64,000 nt of DNA. It comes from Rouxiella sp. S1S-2. Lineage in GTDB: Bacteria; Pseudomonadota; Gammaproteobacteria; Enterobacterales; Enterobacteriaceae. Made by a program: the position numbers and the translations under genes. The stretch covers positions 3,720,001 to 3,784,000 of the forward strand of contig NZ_WFKL01000001.1 of the NCBI RefSeq assembly GCF_009208105.1, written 5' to 3'. The notes under the pieces are model-generated. The model searched no databases. It was given only the letters and a program-made list of their open reading frames with translations, and was not told where the DNA came from. Shown in pieces: positions 55,173 to 64,000 of this stretch (position 1 is the stretch's first letter; every line of letters starts with the position of its first letter).

Positions 55173-56153
55173 TCAAAATTGTAGGGAACTTTCCCAGTCC
55201 AGCAGCCGTTCGGTCAGCAGCAGCTCACGATTAACACCGACTACGTTAAGCAACTGTTGGCGGCAGAGCATCCAGCCCTGCAAGTTTTGCTGTAAAAAGG
55301 CGTTATTCATCGCGCTCGCCAGCAGGGAAATCAGCGGTTGCTGGTCGAGGTTAATCACATAATGCCCTGCGCCCTGCTGATATTTAACAACATCGAGCAG
55401 CACCGACATCAGCCAGTGCAGACGCTCGGCGGCATCGTCATGATTAAGCTGTGGCAGCAGCGAGAGAAGGTCACGCTGCTGCCAGCTAGCCGCCAGCTGT
55501 TGGCAAAGCATCTCGCGCTGCTTCCAGCGTTCAGGTTGTAACAACTCAAGCGCCGCTAACGGTGTACCCTCGGTGAGTCTTAGTGCGGTCTGGATGGCTA
55601 ACGGTTCGGCCTGCAGTTGCCGCGCAATCCACTGCGTGGCAAGTGAAGCTTCCGGCGTAGCTAAATGCCAATAGAAACAGCGGCTGCGCAGGGTCGGCAA
55701 CAGCCTTGATGGCTCACGGCATCCCAGCAAGAAATAAGTGCCTTCCGGTGGTTCTTCAAGCGTTTTTAACAGAGCATTGGCAGCCGCTTCGGTGAGCAGC
55801 TCGGCCTGAGGGAGCCAGACCACCTTCGCGCCCCCCTGTTGAGAATAATTGTAGAGTGTTTCAATCAGCTGACGTACCGGTTCAACACCGAGACTATTTT
55901 TGCCTTTTTCAGGCATAAGCACGTGCCAGTCTGGGTGGTTACCGGCAATCATTAAATGACAGCTGTGGCACTTACCGCAGCTTTTCTCGCCATCGGGGTG
56001 CTGACACAACAGCCAGCGACTGAGGCCATACACCAAGGCCTCATCCCCCATGCCTTTCGCAGCCTGCATTAACAGTGCGTGATGACCACGCTCCCCCTGA
56101 TATTGGGAAACCAGTTGTCGATAAGGACCGTTTAACCACGGATACCAATTCAT
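55173..56153 (-). CDS. holB: DNA polymerase III delta' subunit HolB
   Basis: This 326-residue clamp-loader subunit has an AAA+-like fold with a four-Cys zinc module ([16 protein letters not shown], about residues 50-65) and the stretch [26 protein letters not shown] with the arginine-finger region LPTLRSRC. As in E. coli the P-loop is degenerate, so it does not hydrolyse ATP. It is the stator of the clamp loader. Its ATG overlaps the tmk stop codon by four bases. Confidence 0.95.
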   Translation of the reverse strand: MNWYPWLNGPYRQLVSQYQGERGHHALLMQAAKGMGDEALVYGLSRWLLCQHPDGEKSCGKCHSCHLMIAGNHPDWHVLMPEKGKNSLGVEPVRQLIETLYNYSQQGGAKVVWLPQAELLTEAAANALLKTLEEPPEGTYFLLGCREPSRLLPTLRSRCFYWHLATPEASLATQWIARQLQAEPLAIQTALRLTEGTPLAALELLQPERWKQREMLCQQLAASWQQRDLLSLLPQLNHDDAAERLHWLMSVLLDVVKYQQGAGHYVINLDQQPLISLLASAMNNAFLQQNLQGWMLCRQQLLNVVGVNRELLLTERLLDWESSLQF

Positions 56154-56800
56154 GCCTGAGCGCCCTGCTTACGCTGTTGCTCAATCCATTCAATTAAAGT
56201 GTGGCGAATATCGGCGGCAACCTGTTCAAGGCTCTGTGAGGCATCAATGGTTTTTATTGTTGCGTCTACAGCTGCCAAACTGAGGTAGCGCTCACGGGTA
56301 CGTTCAAAAAATGCCAATGACTCTTGCTCGATGCGGTCGAGTTCACCGCGCGCACGGGCGCGCTGCAGCCCAATCACCGGCGACAGGTCGAGATAAAGAG
56401 TGAGGTCAGGGCGAAAATCGCCAAGCACGGTATCACGCAGCGAGGCCATCAGGCGGCTGTCAATGCCGCGCCCACCGCCCTGATAGGCTTGAGAAGAGAG
56501 GTCATGGCGATCACCCACCACCCAGGCACCGCGAGCCAGAGCCGGTTTTATTACATTTTCGACCAACTGAACGCGAGCTGCATAAAGCATGAGAACTTCT
56601 GCTTTATCCGTGAGTTGTTCCCCCTCAATGCCCTGCTTGATCAAGTCACGCAGTTTTTCGGCCAGCGGCGTACCTCCCGGCTCACGGGTGAACTGAATAT
56701 CGGCGATACCCTGCTCACGCAGCGTACTCACAACGACATCGCGGGCGGTGGTTTTTCCTGCGCCTTCAAGGCCTTCGATAACAATAAAGCTACTTTTCAT
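56150..56800 (-). CDS. tmk: Thymidylate kinase Tmk
   Basis: This 216-residue kinase phosphorylates dTMP to dTDP. Its P-loop is [13 protein letters not shown] (residues 9-21), followed by [12 protein letters not shown] and the [16 protein letters not shown] motif. The LID-region residues are of the E. coli type. The gene overlaps holB by four bases and mltG by 11 bases, so the three are tightly coupled. Confidence 0.96.
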   Translation of the reverse strand: MKSSFIVIEGLEGAGKTTARDVVVSTLREQGIADIQFTREPGGTPLAEKLRDLIKQGIEGEQLTDKAEVLMLYAARVQLVENVIKPALARGAWVVGDRHDLSSQAYQGGGRGIDSRLMASLRDTVLGDFRPDLTLYLDLSPVIGLQRARARGELDRIEQESLAFFERTRERYLSLAAVDATIKTIDASQSLEQVAADIRHTLIEWIEQQRKQGAQA

Positions 56801-57815
56801 TCTTGTTTTTCATCAGGTCGCGATACACGCGCACTGCCTTGTTGTGGCTTTCGAGGTTGGTAGTAAAGGTATGCCCACCCTTTCCATCGGCAACAAAATA
56901 AAGATAATCGCTTTTCGCCGGATGCGCCGCGGCTTCTATCGACGCCTCGCTCGGCATCGCGATAGGGGAAGGCGGCAGCCCGTCAATAACGTAGGTATTA
57001 TACGGCGTTGCAGTTTCGAGATCTTTCTTGGTAATCACGCCTTTGTAGCTATCGCCCATGCCGTAAATAACCGTAGGGTCGGTCTGCAGACGCATGCCGA
57101 TGCGCAGTCGGTTAATGAACACAGAGGCTACTTCTTTGCGCTCATCCTTGATGGCGGTCTCTTTCTCAATAATAGAGGCCATCGTCAGCATGTCGGTGGG
57201 TGTTTTATATGGCAATGACGTATCGCGGTCTTTCCAAATTTGCGCCACGGTCTTTTCCATGCGCAGATGTGAACGTTTTAGCAACGACAGGTCGGTGGTA
57301 CCCGCCGTATAGGAGTAAGTGTCGGGATACAGCCAGCCTTCGGCATTTTTGGCGTCTTTCATATCTAGCGCAGTAGCAATTTCGTCGTCACTTTTGCCGC
57401 TGAGATCGTGTTTGAGATAGTCAGCATTTTGCAGTACTTTCATCCAGTCCTGCAGGCGGAATCCTTCAACAAAACGGATGCTGAATTGCGCCTCTTTGCC
57501 GCTTCTCAGCAGCTCGAGCATTTGGCGCACGGTCATGCCGGCAGGAAATCGATAAGTGCCGGCCTTGAATTCGCTCAGCGGCGGTTCTACCCGCAGCAGC
57601 CAGCCAAACCAGGTCCGAGAGCCTATCAGTTTCTGCTCAATCAGCAAATCTTCGAGCCCAACGCGTCCCGTTCCGGCGGGTAAGGTGAAGATCTTTTCCT
57701 GGGCAATATTTAATTTGCGGTCGGCAAAATGTTCAACTTTGACGTATCCGGCAATGACCACCGCCAATAGGATGATGACGATGATTGCTAAAATTTTCGT
57801 TTTTTTATTTTTCAT
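56790..57815 (-). CDS. mltG: Endolytic murein transglycosylase MltG
   Basis: This 341-residue inner-membrane protein has one N-terminal helix ([18 protein letters not shown]), a LysM-like region and the YceG domain. The catalytic Glu is in [15 protein letters not shown] near residue 218. The downstream [12 protein letters not shown] and [18 protein letters not shown] motifs are conserved. MltG cuts nascent glycan strands and sets their length. It overlaps tmk, as in E. coli, and follows pabC by 37 bases. Confidence 0.95.
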   Translation of the reverse strand: MKNKKTKILAIIVIILLAVVIAGYVKVEHFADRKLNIAQEKIFTLPAGTGRVGLEDLLIEQKLIGSRTWFGWLLRVEPPLSEFKAGTYRFPAGMTVRQMLELLRSGKEAQFSIRFVEGFRLQDWMKVLQNADYLKHDLSGKSDDEIATALDMKDAKNAEGWLYPDTYSYTAGTTDLSLLKRSHLRMEKTVAQIWKDRDTSLPYKTPTDMLTMASIIEKETAIKDERKEVASVFINRLRIGMRLQTDPTVIYGMGDSYKGVITKKDLETATPYNTYVIDGLPPSPIAMPSEASIEAAAHPAKSDYLYFVADGKGGHTFTTNLESHNKAVRVYRDLMKNKNEK

Positions 57816-57852
57816 GACTTCTTCACTTTAAAATGTTTTGATAAACATTCAT

Positions 57853-58656
57853 TTAAAGACAATATGGTGTTAAAAAATCGAACAACTGTGAATCATTATA
57901 ATGCCAGTTTTCTATCTTTTTGACCGGAAGAATTGGCATCAATGCGTTGCAAATGATGACCTCTTCAGCATCGGAAAGCGCTTGAGGTGCTTCTGATACC
58001 TCTTCAATACTTAAATCCCAACGTTGCTGCAACACTGAAATAATACGCTGGCGCATAATCCCGGCCACGCCAGAGTGTGTAAGGTCAGGGGTAAACACCT
58101 GATGTCCTTTACGCCAGAATAGATTGGCGGCGCAGCATTCAACCAGCATGCCGGAAGTATCGACCACCAACGCTTCCTGCGCGGTGGTTTTATCAAGATG
58201 CATGCGGATCATCACCTGCTCCAGCCGGTTTAGGTGCTTAATACCGGCAAGGAGTGAGCTGCGCGCTAATGCTACGGGGCTCAGCGCCAGCTCAATCCCC
58301 TCGATGCGCCATTGATGATAATACTGAGGATAACCGCTGATTGACATGATTCGGGTTGGGCCCAGCGTGCCCTGTGCGCTGTAGCCACGACCGCCCTCAC
58401 CACGCGATAAAATGACCTTCAGCACCGCTTCATCATGCCCTGCAGCGGCAGACTGCATTTCACTACGCAGGCCCGGCCAATCGCAGGCTGGCATAAGCAA
58501 ACTAGACGTGGCATTTTGCAATCGCGCAATGTGGTCATCGAGGTGCTGCACCTGCCCCTCTTTTACCCAGGCGGTAGTAAAACAGCCATCACCAAACTGC
58601 ACGGCGCGATCGCCCACAGAAACCGTGCGTTGTTCAATACCATTTATCCAATACAT
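57853..58656 (-). CDS. pabC: Aminodeoxychorismate lyase PabC
   Basis: This 267-residue PLP enzyme of the class IV aminotransferase fold releases pyruvate from aminodeoxychorismate to give p-aminobenzoate for folate. It opens with MYWINGIEQRTVSVGDRAVQFGDG; the PLP lysine is in LLAGIKHLNRLEQVM, and the cofactor-phosphate region is around SGVAGIMRQRII. The order fabF-pabC-mltG-tmk-holB is as in E. coli. Confidence 0.93.
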   Translation of the reverse strand: MYWINGIEQRTVSVGDRAVQFGDGCFTTAWVKEGQVQHLDDHIARLQNATSSLLMPACDWPGLRSEMQSAAAGHDEAVLKVILSRGEGGRGYSAQGTLGPTRIMSISGYPQYYHQWRIEGIELALSPVALARSSLLAGIKHLNRLEQVMIRMHLDKTTAQEALVVDTSGMLVECCAANLFWRKGHQVFTPDLTHSGVAGIMRQRIISVLQQRWDLSIEEVSEAPQALSDAEEVIICNALMPILPVKKIENWHYNDSQLFDFLTPYCL

Positions 58657-58757
58657 GATCCTTCCCTCCTTCGGCTATGAGACTGGCGTAGTCGTCTCAT
58701 CGATACCACGAGAGCATTCTGACTTTAGATATGAATCAAACTTTCGGCAGACAGCAA

Positions 58758-58780
58758 AAAGGCCCGAAATACGGGCCTTT
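58758..58780 (-). terminator. Rho-independent terminator after fabF
   Basis: AAAGGCCCG and CGGGCCTTT form a perfect nine-base-pair stem with a five-base loop. On the fabF strand it is followed by TTTTT-type bases. It lies 20 bases after the fabF stop codon and separates fabF from pabC. Confidence 0.9.
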
Positions 58781-58800
58781 ATCTGCAGCTGTGCCGTCAC

Positions 58801-60042
58801 TTACAGTTTACGGAATACCAGAGAACCGTTGGTTCCGCCAAAACCGAAAGAGTTACACAGGCTATATTCCATACCTTTAACCTGACGCGCCTCGTGTGGC
58901 ACAAAGTCAAGGTCACAGCCTTCATCCGGGTTATCCAGATTGAGCGTTGGCGGAACAGCCTGGTCACGCAGTGCCAGTAGAGTGAAAATAGACTCTACCG
59001 CGCCGGCGGCACCCAACAGGTGACCGGTCATGGACTTGGTGGAACTGACCAGAACACGATGTGCATCAGCACCAAACACCGATTTTACCGCCTGGGCTTC
59101 GGCTTTATCACCGGCAGGCGTCGAGGTACCGTGCGCATTGATATAGCCTACCTGAGAAGCGGAAATTCCCGCATCCCGAAGCGCATTATGCATTGCTAAT
59201 GCCGCACCCGCGCCGTCTTCAGGCGGTGAAGTCATATGAAAAGCGTCACTGCTCATGCCAAAACCGACGATTTCTGCGTAAATTTTTGCGCCGCGCTTTT
59301 TCGCATGTTCGTACTCTTCAAGCACCATGATACCGGCGCCGTCACCAAGTACAAAACCGTCACGCTCTTTGTCCCAAGGACGGCTTGCTGCCTGTGGGTT
59401 GTCATTGCGGGTTGAAAGCGCACGTGCTGCTCCAAAACCCCCAACACCCAGCGGAGTACTGGCTTTTTCTGCGCCACCGGCCAGCATGATGTCTGCGTCA
59501 TCATAGGCGATAATACGTGCCGCATGGCCGATGTTGTGTACGCCGGAAGTACAGGCGGTGGAAATTGAAATACTGGGACCTTGCAGGCCAAACATAATGC
59601 TTAACTGGCCGGCAATCATGTTCACGATAGTCGAAGGCACAAAAAACGGGCTGATTTTGCGCGGTCCACCGTTAACCAATAAAGTGTGGTTTTCTTCGAT
59701 AAGACCCAAACCGCCAATGCCGGAGCCGATTGCGGCACCGAAACGCGGGGCATTTTCTTCGGTCACTTCAAGACCGCTATCTTGCATAGCTTGAATACCG
59801 GCGGCAACACCGTACTGAATAAAGGTATCCATCTTGCGGGCATCTTTTCGCGAGATGTACTCTTCACAGTTGAAATTTTTTACTAAGCCAGCAAAACGCG
59901 TTGCGTAGGCACTAGTATCAAAATGGTCGATTAGGCCAATGCCACTCTTACCGGCAAGTAGAGCATTCCAAGTAGACTCAACTGTATTGCCGACAGGAGA
60001 CAGCATGCCAAGTCCAGTCACAACAACTCGACGTTTAGACAC
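58801..60042 (-). CDS. fabF: Beta-ketoacyl-ACP synthase II FabF
   Basis: This 413-residue condensing enzyme has the nucleophile Cys164 in [14 protein letters not shown] and the two active-site His residues in [13 protein letters not shown] and [15 protein letters not shown]. It extends acyl chains on ACP and is the enzyme that lengthens palmitoleate to cis-vaccenate at low temperature. It is the same length as E. coli FabF and follows acpP across about 100 bases containing an intrinsic terminator, so part of its transcription probably reads through or begins in that gap. Confidence 0.96.
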   Translation of the reverse strand: MSKRRVVVTGLGMLSPVGNTVESTWNALLAGKSGIGLIDHFDTSAYATRFAGLVKNFNCEEYISRKDARKMDTFIQYGVAAGIQAMQDSGLEVTEENAPRFGAAIGSGIGGLGLIEENHTLLVNGGPRKISPFFVPSTIVNMIAGQLSIMFGLQGPSISISTACTSGVHNIGHAARIIAYDDADIMLAGGAEKASTPLGVGGFGAARALSTRNDNPQAASRPWDKERDGFVLGDGAGIMVLEEYEHAKKRGAKIYAEIVGFGMSSDAFHMTSPPEDGAGAALAMHNALRDAGISASQVGYINAHGTSTPAGDKAEAQAVKSVFGADAHRVLVSSTKSMTGHLLGAAGAVESIFTLLALRDQAVPPTLNLDNPDEGCDLDFVPHEARQVKGMEYSLCNSFGFGGTNGSLVFRKL

Positions 60043-60089
60043 GTGTGTCCTCCAGGGAGGGAAAAAAAATACCGTGGGGCGAAAAAAAC

Positions 60090-60113
60090 TTAGGCGGTCA
60101 AATGACCGCCTAA
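60090..60113 (-). terminator. Terminator/attenuator between acpP and fabF
   Basis: TTAGGCGGTCA and TGACCGCCTAA are perfect complements around two bases; on the acpP strand the stem is followed by G and seven T residues. It would end most acpP transcripts and reduce expression of fabF relative to acpP, which is needed in large amounts. Confidence 0.88.
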
Positions 60114-60144
60114 CTATCTAAACCTTATTCGAGAATAGGTTCGA

Positions 60145-60381
60145 TTACGCCTGAGCGTTAGTGACAAAATCAATAGCTGCCTGAACAGTAGTGATTTTCT
60201 CAGCTTCTTCGTCAGGGATCTCGGTATCAAACTCTTCTTCCAGAGCCATAACCAGCTCAACGGTGTCGAGAGAATCTGCGCCAAGGTCGTCTACGAAAGA
60301 GGCAGAGTTAACTACTTCTTCCTGTTTAACACCCAGCTGTTCAACGATGATTTTCTTAACGCGTTCTTCGATAGTGCTCAT
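60145..60381 (-). CDS. acpP: Acyl carrier protein AcpP
   Basis: This 78-residue acidic four-helix protein has the phosphopantetheine attachment site Ser37 in [13 protein letters not shown]. It is nearly identical to E. coli AcpP, differing mainly in helix 1-2 loop residues. It carries growing acyl chains for fatty-acid, lipid A and lipoate synthesis. It lies between fabG and fabF with its own 152-base upstream gap, which probably holds a strong promoter. Confidence 0.97.
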   Translation of the reverse strand: MSTIEERVKKIIVEQLGVKQEEVVNSASFVDDLGADSLDTVELVMALEEEFDTEIPDEEAEKITTVQAAIDFVTNAQA

Positions 60382-60533
60382 ACTATTAAATTTCCTATCA
60401 AAACTCGCTTTCGCGATGGTTTTCGTAGTGTATAAAATGTTGGAAAAGATGCAACTAAATCCCGGCTGGTCAAACCACTATTTTGCATTATTAGCCTTAT
60501 TTTAAGACTAAATAAGCAAAATCTTAGTGATTC

Positions 60534-61268
60534 TTAGATCATGTACATGCCGCCATTGACATGTAAAGTCTCACCAGTGATGTAGCTGGCCTCATCTGAG
60601 GCTAAAAATGCAACAGCGCTGGCAATTTCTTTTGCATCGCCCAACCGGTTGGCTGGAACTGATGACAAAATGCCTGCACGTTGATCATCTGTCAACGCCC
60701 TTGTCATGTCCGTCTCAATAAAGCCAGGAGCCACGACGTTGACAGTAATGCCGCGTGAAGCAACTTCACGCGCCAAAGACTTGCTAAAACCAATCAAACC
60801 GGCTTTAGCCGCCGCGTAGTTCGCCTGTCCTGCGTTACCCATGGTTCCAACTACAGAGCCAATGGTAATGATCCGGCCAAATCGCTTTTTCATCATAGCC
60901 CGCATTACCGCTTTTGACAGCCTAAACACAGAAGTCAAATTCGTATCCAGGATATCCTGCCACTCGTCATCTTTCATACGCATCAGAAGGTTATCACGGG
61001 TAATGCCAGCATTATTGACTAAAATGTCGATTTCGCCAAATTCAGCACGAATCGTCGCCAATACCTGCTCAATCGACGAAGAATCAGTCACATTGAGCGC
61101 AATACCTTTGCCGTTTTCGCCTAAGTAAGCACTGATATCTTCAGCGCCTTTTTCGCTGGTCGCGGTGCCAATAACACGTGCGCCACCTGCAACCAGTTTC
61201 TCTGCAATAGCTCGGCCAATACCGCGGCTAGCGCCGGTGACCAGAGCAATTTTTCCGTCGAAGCTCAT
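60534..61268 (-). CDS. fabG: 3-oxoacyl-ACP reductase FabG
   Basis: This 244-residue NADPH-dependent SDR has the cofactor motif TGASRGIG, NNAG in ILVNNAGITRDNLLMRM, and the catalytic Ser-Tyr-Lys set in TIGSVVGTMGNAGQANYAAAKAG. It reduces 3-oxoacyl-ACP in each elongation cycle. Length and sequence match E. coli FabG when the ATG at 61268 (MSFDGK) is used; another ATG directly before it and an open frame up to 61292 are less likely. GAGG lies six bases upstream. fabD is 13 bases upstream. Confidence 0.96.
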   Translation of the reverse strand: MSFDGKIALVTGASRGIGRAIAEKLVAGGARVIGTATSEKGAEDISAYLGENGKGIALNVTDSSSIEQVLATIRAEFGEIDILVNNAGITRDNLLMRMKDDEWQDILDTNLTSVFRLSKAVMRAMMKKRFGRIITIGSVVGTMGNAGQANYAAAKAGLIGFSKSLAREVASRGITVNVVAPGFIETDMTRALTDDQRAGILSSVPANRLGDAKEIASAVAFLASDEASYITGETLHVNGGMYMI

Positions 61269-61281
61269 CATCTTCCTCTTT

Positions 61282-62211
61282 TTATTGATCAAGCGCCGCT
61301 GCCAGGCTTGCAGTGTCGTTCACTGCCACAGCTGTCAGGGTGTCAACTATACGCTTGGTCAGGCCGGTCAATACTTTACCAGGACCAACCTCAATTAACT
61401 GCTCAACGCCTTGCTGTGCAATGTATTCGACGCTTTCTGTCCAGCGTACTGGGTTATAAAGCTGGCGAATCAGGGCACTGCGAATTGCTTCTGCGTCCGT
61501 TTCAACCTTCACGTCCACGTTGTTCACAACAGGATACTGTGGTTGGCTGAAAGTAACTTGATCTAGCGCAACGGCCATTTTATCAGCCGCAGGCTTCATT
61601 AATGCACAATGCGACGGTACGCTGACCGGCAACGGCAGTGCCCGCTTGGCGCCCGCTGCTTTACAGGCTGCACCCGCACGTTCAACGGCTTCTTTATTGC
61701 CGGCAATAACCACCTGGCCCGGTGAGTTAAAGTTCACCGGAGACACGACCTGACCCTGTGCCGATTCTTCACACGCTTTGGCGATAGCATCGTTATCGAG
61801 GCCGATAATGGCATACATTGCACCGGTACCTTCAGGTACCGCTTCCTGCATCAGTTTACCGCGCAGTTCAACCAGGCTAATGGCCTGTTTGAAATCCAGA
61901 ACACCGGCGCAAACTAATGCTGAATACTCACCCAGGCTATGACCTGCCATTAAAGCAGGCTTGGCACCCTTCTCTTGCTGCCACACGCGCCAGATAGCCA
62001 CAGAGGCGGCCAGCAAAGCAGGCTGAGTCTGCCACGTCTTGTTTAACTCTTCGACCGGCCCCTGCTGCACCAATTGCCATAAATCGTAGCCTAAAACAGA
62101 AGAGGCTTCAGCAAAGGTCGCTTCCACGATGGGATGCGCGGCAGCCAGGTCTGAAAGCATACCTAACGCCTGAGAACCTTGCCCAGGGAAAACCACTGCA
62201 ATCTTGGTCAT
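61282..62211 (-). CDS. fabD: Malonyl-CoA:ACP transacylase FabD
   Basis: This 309-residue enzyme moves malonate from CoA to ACP. The N terminus reads FPGQGSQ, the nucleophile Ser92 is in MAGHSLGEYSAL, and the active-site His is in PSHCALMKP. It is the same length as E. coli FabD and lies between fabH and fabG in one operon. Confidence 0.97.
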   Translation of the reverse strand: MTKIAVVFPGQGSQALGMLSDLAAAHPIVEATFAEASSVLGYDLWQLVQQGPVEELNKTWQTQPALLAASVAIWRVWQQEKGAKPALMAGHSLGEYSALVCAGVLDFKQAISLVELRGKLMQEAVPEGTGAMYAIIGLDNDAIAKACEESAQGQVVSPVNFNSPGQVVIAGNKEAVERAGAACKAAGAKRALPLPVSVPSHCALMKPAADKMAVALDQVTFSQPQYPVVNNVDVKVETDAEAIRSALIRQLYNPVRWTESVEYIAQQGVEQLIEVGPGKVLTGLTKRIVDTLTAVAVNDTASLAAALDQ

Positions 62212-62257
62212 TTTGCAATCCTGTTAATTCGTAAGATCTAAAGAGGTTCGTAAAAAA

Positions 62258-63211
62258 TTAAAAACGAACCAAGGCCGAGCCCCAGGTGAACCCGCCGCCA
62301 AAGGCTTCGAGCAGCACGAGTTGCCCGCGCTGAATACGGCCATCACGCACGGCTTCGTCAAACGCAGTAGGAACGGATGCGGCTGAGGTGTTGCCATGAC
62401 GGTCGAGGGTAACCACGACTTTGTCCATGCCCATTCCCAATTTTTTAGCCGTTGCACTAATGATGCGCAGATTTGCCTGATGCGGCACCAGCCAGTCGAG
62501 CTGTTCGCGCTCCATATTATTGGCCTGCAGCGTCTCTTCAACAATGTGTGCCAGTTCGGTAACCGCAACTTTAAACACTTCGTTGCCCGCCATGGTGACA
62601 TAGGCCGGTTGTTCTGGTTTTTTCTGGTCTGGATATTCCAGGCTCAGCAGATTGCCATAATGGCCATCTGCATGCATGTGTGTGGAGATAATACCTTGTT
62701 CTTCTGAGGCTCCAAGCAGAACCGCACCCGCACCGTCACCAAACAGGATAACCGTACCGCGGTCTTCTTCATCGAGCTTGCGCGAAAGCACGTCAGAACC
62801 GATAACCAGCGCATAACGCACGGCTCCGTTTTTAACGTATTGATCAGCAACGCTTAACGCATAAGTGAAGCCCGCGCAGGCCGCCGCCAGATCAAACGCA
62901 GCCGAGTCTTTAATCCCCAGCATGTTTTGAATCTGACAGGCAGAGCTTGGGAACGCATGCGAAGACGAGGTTGTGGCGACAATGATCAAACCGACGTCTT
63001 TTTTATCGACGTCAGCCATCTCCAACGCTTTTTCAGCGGCGGCAAGGCCCATTGTGGCCACAGTCTCATCCGGTGCTGCAATGCGTCGTTCACGGATACC
63101 GGTACGTGAAACGATCCATTCGTCAGTGGTTTCAACCATTTTTTCTAAGTCGGCGTTAGTCCGAACTTGTACGGGCAAGTAGCTCCCCGTACCGAGAATC
63201 TTTGTATACAT
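62258..63211 (-). CDS. fabH: Beta-ketoacyl-ACP synthase III FabH
   Basis: This 317-residue enzyme starts fatty-acid synthesis by condensing acetyl-CoA with malonyl-ACP. The nucleophile Cys112 is in [13 protein letters not shown]; the His and Asn of the triad are in [12 protein letters not shown] and [12 protein letters not shown]. It is the same length as E. coli FabH and follows plsX by six bases. Confidence 0.97.
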   Translation of the reverse strand: MYTKILGTGSYLPVQVRTNADLEKMVETTDEWIVSRTGIRERRIAAPDETVATMGLAAAEKALEMADVDKKDVGLIIVATTSSSHAFPSSACQIQNMLGIKDSAAFDLAAACAGFTYALSVADQYVKNGAVRYALVIGSDVLSRKLDEEDRGTVILFGDGAGAVLLGASEEQGIISTHMHADGHYGNLLSLEYPDQKKPEQPAYVTMAGNEVFKVAVTELAHIVEETLQANNMEREQLDWLVPHQANLRIISATAKKLGMGMDKVVVTLDRHGNTSAASVPTAFDEAVRDGRIQRGQLVLLEAFGGGFTWGSALVRF

Positions 63212-63217
63212 GTACAG

Positions 63218-64000
63218 TCAGTCACTCTTGGGTAATACAGCCTCAAGGCGCGCGGCGATCCGCTCGGGAACCTGCCGCTGCACCGCCTGAACAGCCTGTT
63301 CGATAGCAACAGCAAACGCCCGCTGATTTGCTCCGCCGTGGCTTTTTATCACGATGCCGCGTAATCCTAATAAACTCGCGCCATTATACTGGTCGGGATT
63401 TAAATGGCTGAAACGCTTTGCTAATTTTTTCTGTACTATTTTTTGCAACGCGGGTCCGAACCACTTCATCCACCAAGACTTCTTGCCATTCTCCCCAGAG
63501 GATTTAAGCAACGACAAAAACATCCTGATCACACCTTCCATAGTTTTCAGTGTGACATTACCTACAAAACCATCACATACCATGACATCCGTTTTACCGG
63601 TTAGCAGGTCATTGCCTTCAAGATAGCCGATATAATTGATAACGGGTATGTTTTTTAAAATCGCGGCGGCTTCACGGATGTTATCAAGCCCCTTTGACTC
63701 TTCCTCGCCAATATTAAGCAAGGCAACGCGCGGATTAACCGTGCCGATGACGTCTTCCGCCATGACGGATCCCATCACCGCAAACTGCACCAGCATACGG
63801 CTGTCGCATTCAACGTTAGCCCCCAGATCAAGCACCACGGTTTTACCTCGCTGCTGATTCGGCAGTACCGTCATCAGCGCTGGGCGCTCAATGCCATCCA
63901 GAGGCTTTATAACCAACTTGGCCAACCCCATTAATGCACCGGTATTTCCGGCGCTGACGCAGGCCTGTGCGTCACCACTCTTAATCAACTCCAGCGCCAT
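63218..64000 (-). CDS. plsX: Phosphate acyltransferase PlsX, C-terminal part (cut by window edge)
   Basis: This is the last 260 residues of PlsX, which makes acyl phosphate from acyl-ACP for phospholipid synthesis with PlsY. Visible stretches include [55 protein letters not shown] and [20 protein letters not shown]. coli PlsX has about 356 residues and the Met at the edge corresponds to an internal one, so roughly 90 N-terminal residues lie outside the window. It is the first visible gene of plsX-fabH-fabD-fabG. Confidence 0.95.
   Translation of the reverse strand: MALELIKSGDAQACVSAGNTGALMGLAKLVIKPLDGIERPALMTVLPNQQRGKTVVLDLGANVECDSRMLVQFAVMGSVMAEDVIGTVNPRVALLNIGEEESKGLDNIREAAAILKNIPVINYIGYLEGNDLLTGKTDVMVCDGFVGNVTLKTMEGVIRMFLSLLKSSGENGKKSWWMKWFGPALQKIVQKKLAKRFSHLNPDQYNGASLLGLRGIVIKSHGGANQRAFAVAIEQAVQAVQRQVPERIAARLEAVLPKSD

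Noticed and set aside
55173..56153. Degenerate P-loop in HolB as a possible defect
   Set aside because: Loss of ATPase activity is normal for the delta' subunit.
1..64000. Possible CRISPR array, prophage, transposon or tRNA/rRNA genes
   Set aside because: No spacer-repeat pattern, phage or transposase genes, or recognisable tRNA or rRNA sequence was seen on either strand.

Overview
This window is chromosomal DNA from a member of the Enterobacterales. Almost every core gene is a close match to its E. coli counterpart, but the gene order and the extra genes are not those of E. coli or Salmonella. A Yersiniaceae-type organism (Rahnella, Ewingella, Rouxiella or Serratia relatives) would fit; this is inference from gene content, not a measured placement. 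I saw no rRNA, tRNA, CRISPR array, insertion sequence or prophage.

Layout. (1) 2-18,252 follows the E. coli setB-yeiW-yeiP-yeiQ-yeiR-lpxT-mepS-yejABEF-yejG block. An amino-sugar operon (sodium symporter, NagB-type deaminase, NagA-type deacetylase, ROK repressor) sits between setB and yeiW, and rtn is missing between mepS and yejA. (2) 18,253-30,800 is an accessory segment. It holds a three-subunit periplasmic gluconate 2-dehydrogenase, an AT-rich LysR regulator divergent from a dicarboxylate/amino-acid-cation symporter plus a MetC-type C-S lyase, and a ketogluconate cluster (SDR, idnO, idnR-like regulator, MFS transporter). (3) 30,806-64,000 follows the E. coli pepT/cobB-lolEDC-mfd-ycfJ-ndh-ycfP-nagZ-thiK-lpoB-ycfL-hinT-ptsG-ycfH-holB-tmk-mltG-pabC-fabF-acpP-fabG-fabD-fabH-plsX block. 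Here nagK is missing between cobB and lolE, and a 1,899-codon invasin/intimin-like gene sits between hinT and ptsG, where E. coli has fhuE.

How the genes work together. The gluconate dehydrogenase would oxidise gluconate to 2-ketogluconate in the periplasm and pass electrons to the quinone pool. The MFS carrier and IdnO could bring ketogluconates back in and reduce them, under an IdnR-like regulator and CRP. The peptide-uptake ABC system (YejABEF), MepS, NagZ, LpoB, MltG and LpxT form an envelope and murein maintenance set. LolCDE exports lipoproteins, and fabHDG-acpP-fabF with plsX is the fatty-acid initiation and elongation cluster. ptsG keeps the expected CRP and Mlc sites and an SgrS-pairing leader, and ndh keeps a perfect FNR box.

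The most unusual object is the invasin-like gene. Its C-terminal passenger carries a nearly identical 507-bp tandem repeat, and a decayed copy of the same repeat lies at the opposite end of the gene, between the N-terminal hydrophobic segment and the beta-barrel. Other points worth attention are an IdnR-like regulator without the LacI-family hinge motif, a kinase-less amino-sugar operon in a stretch that also lacks nagK at its usual position, and a small His-containing ORF in front of the zinc GTPase gene.
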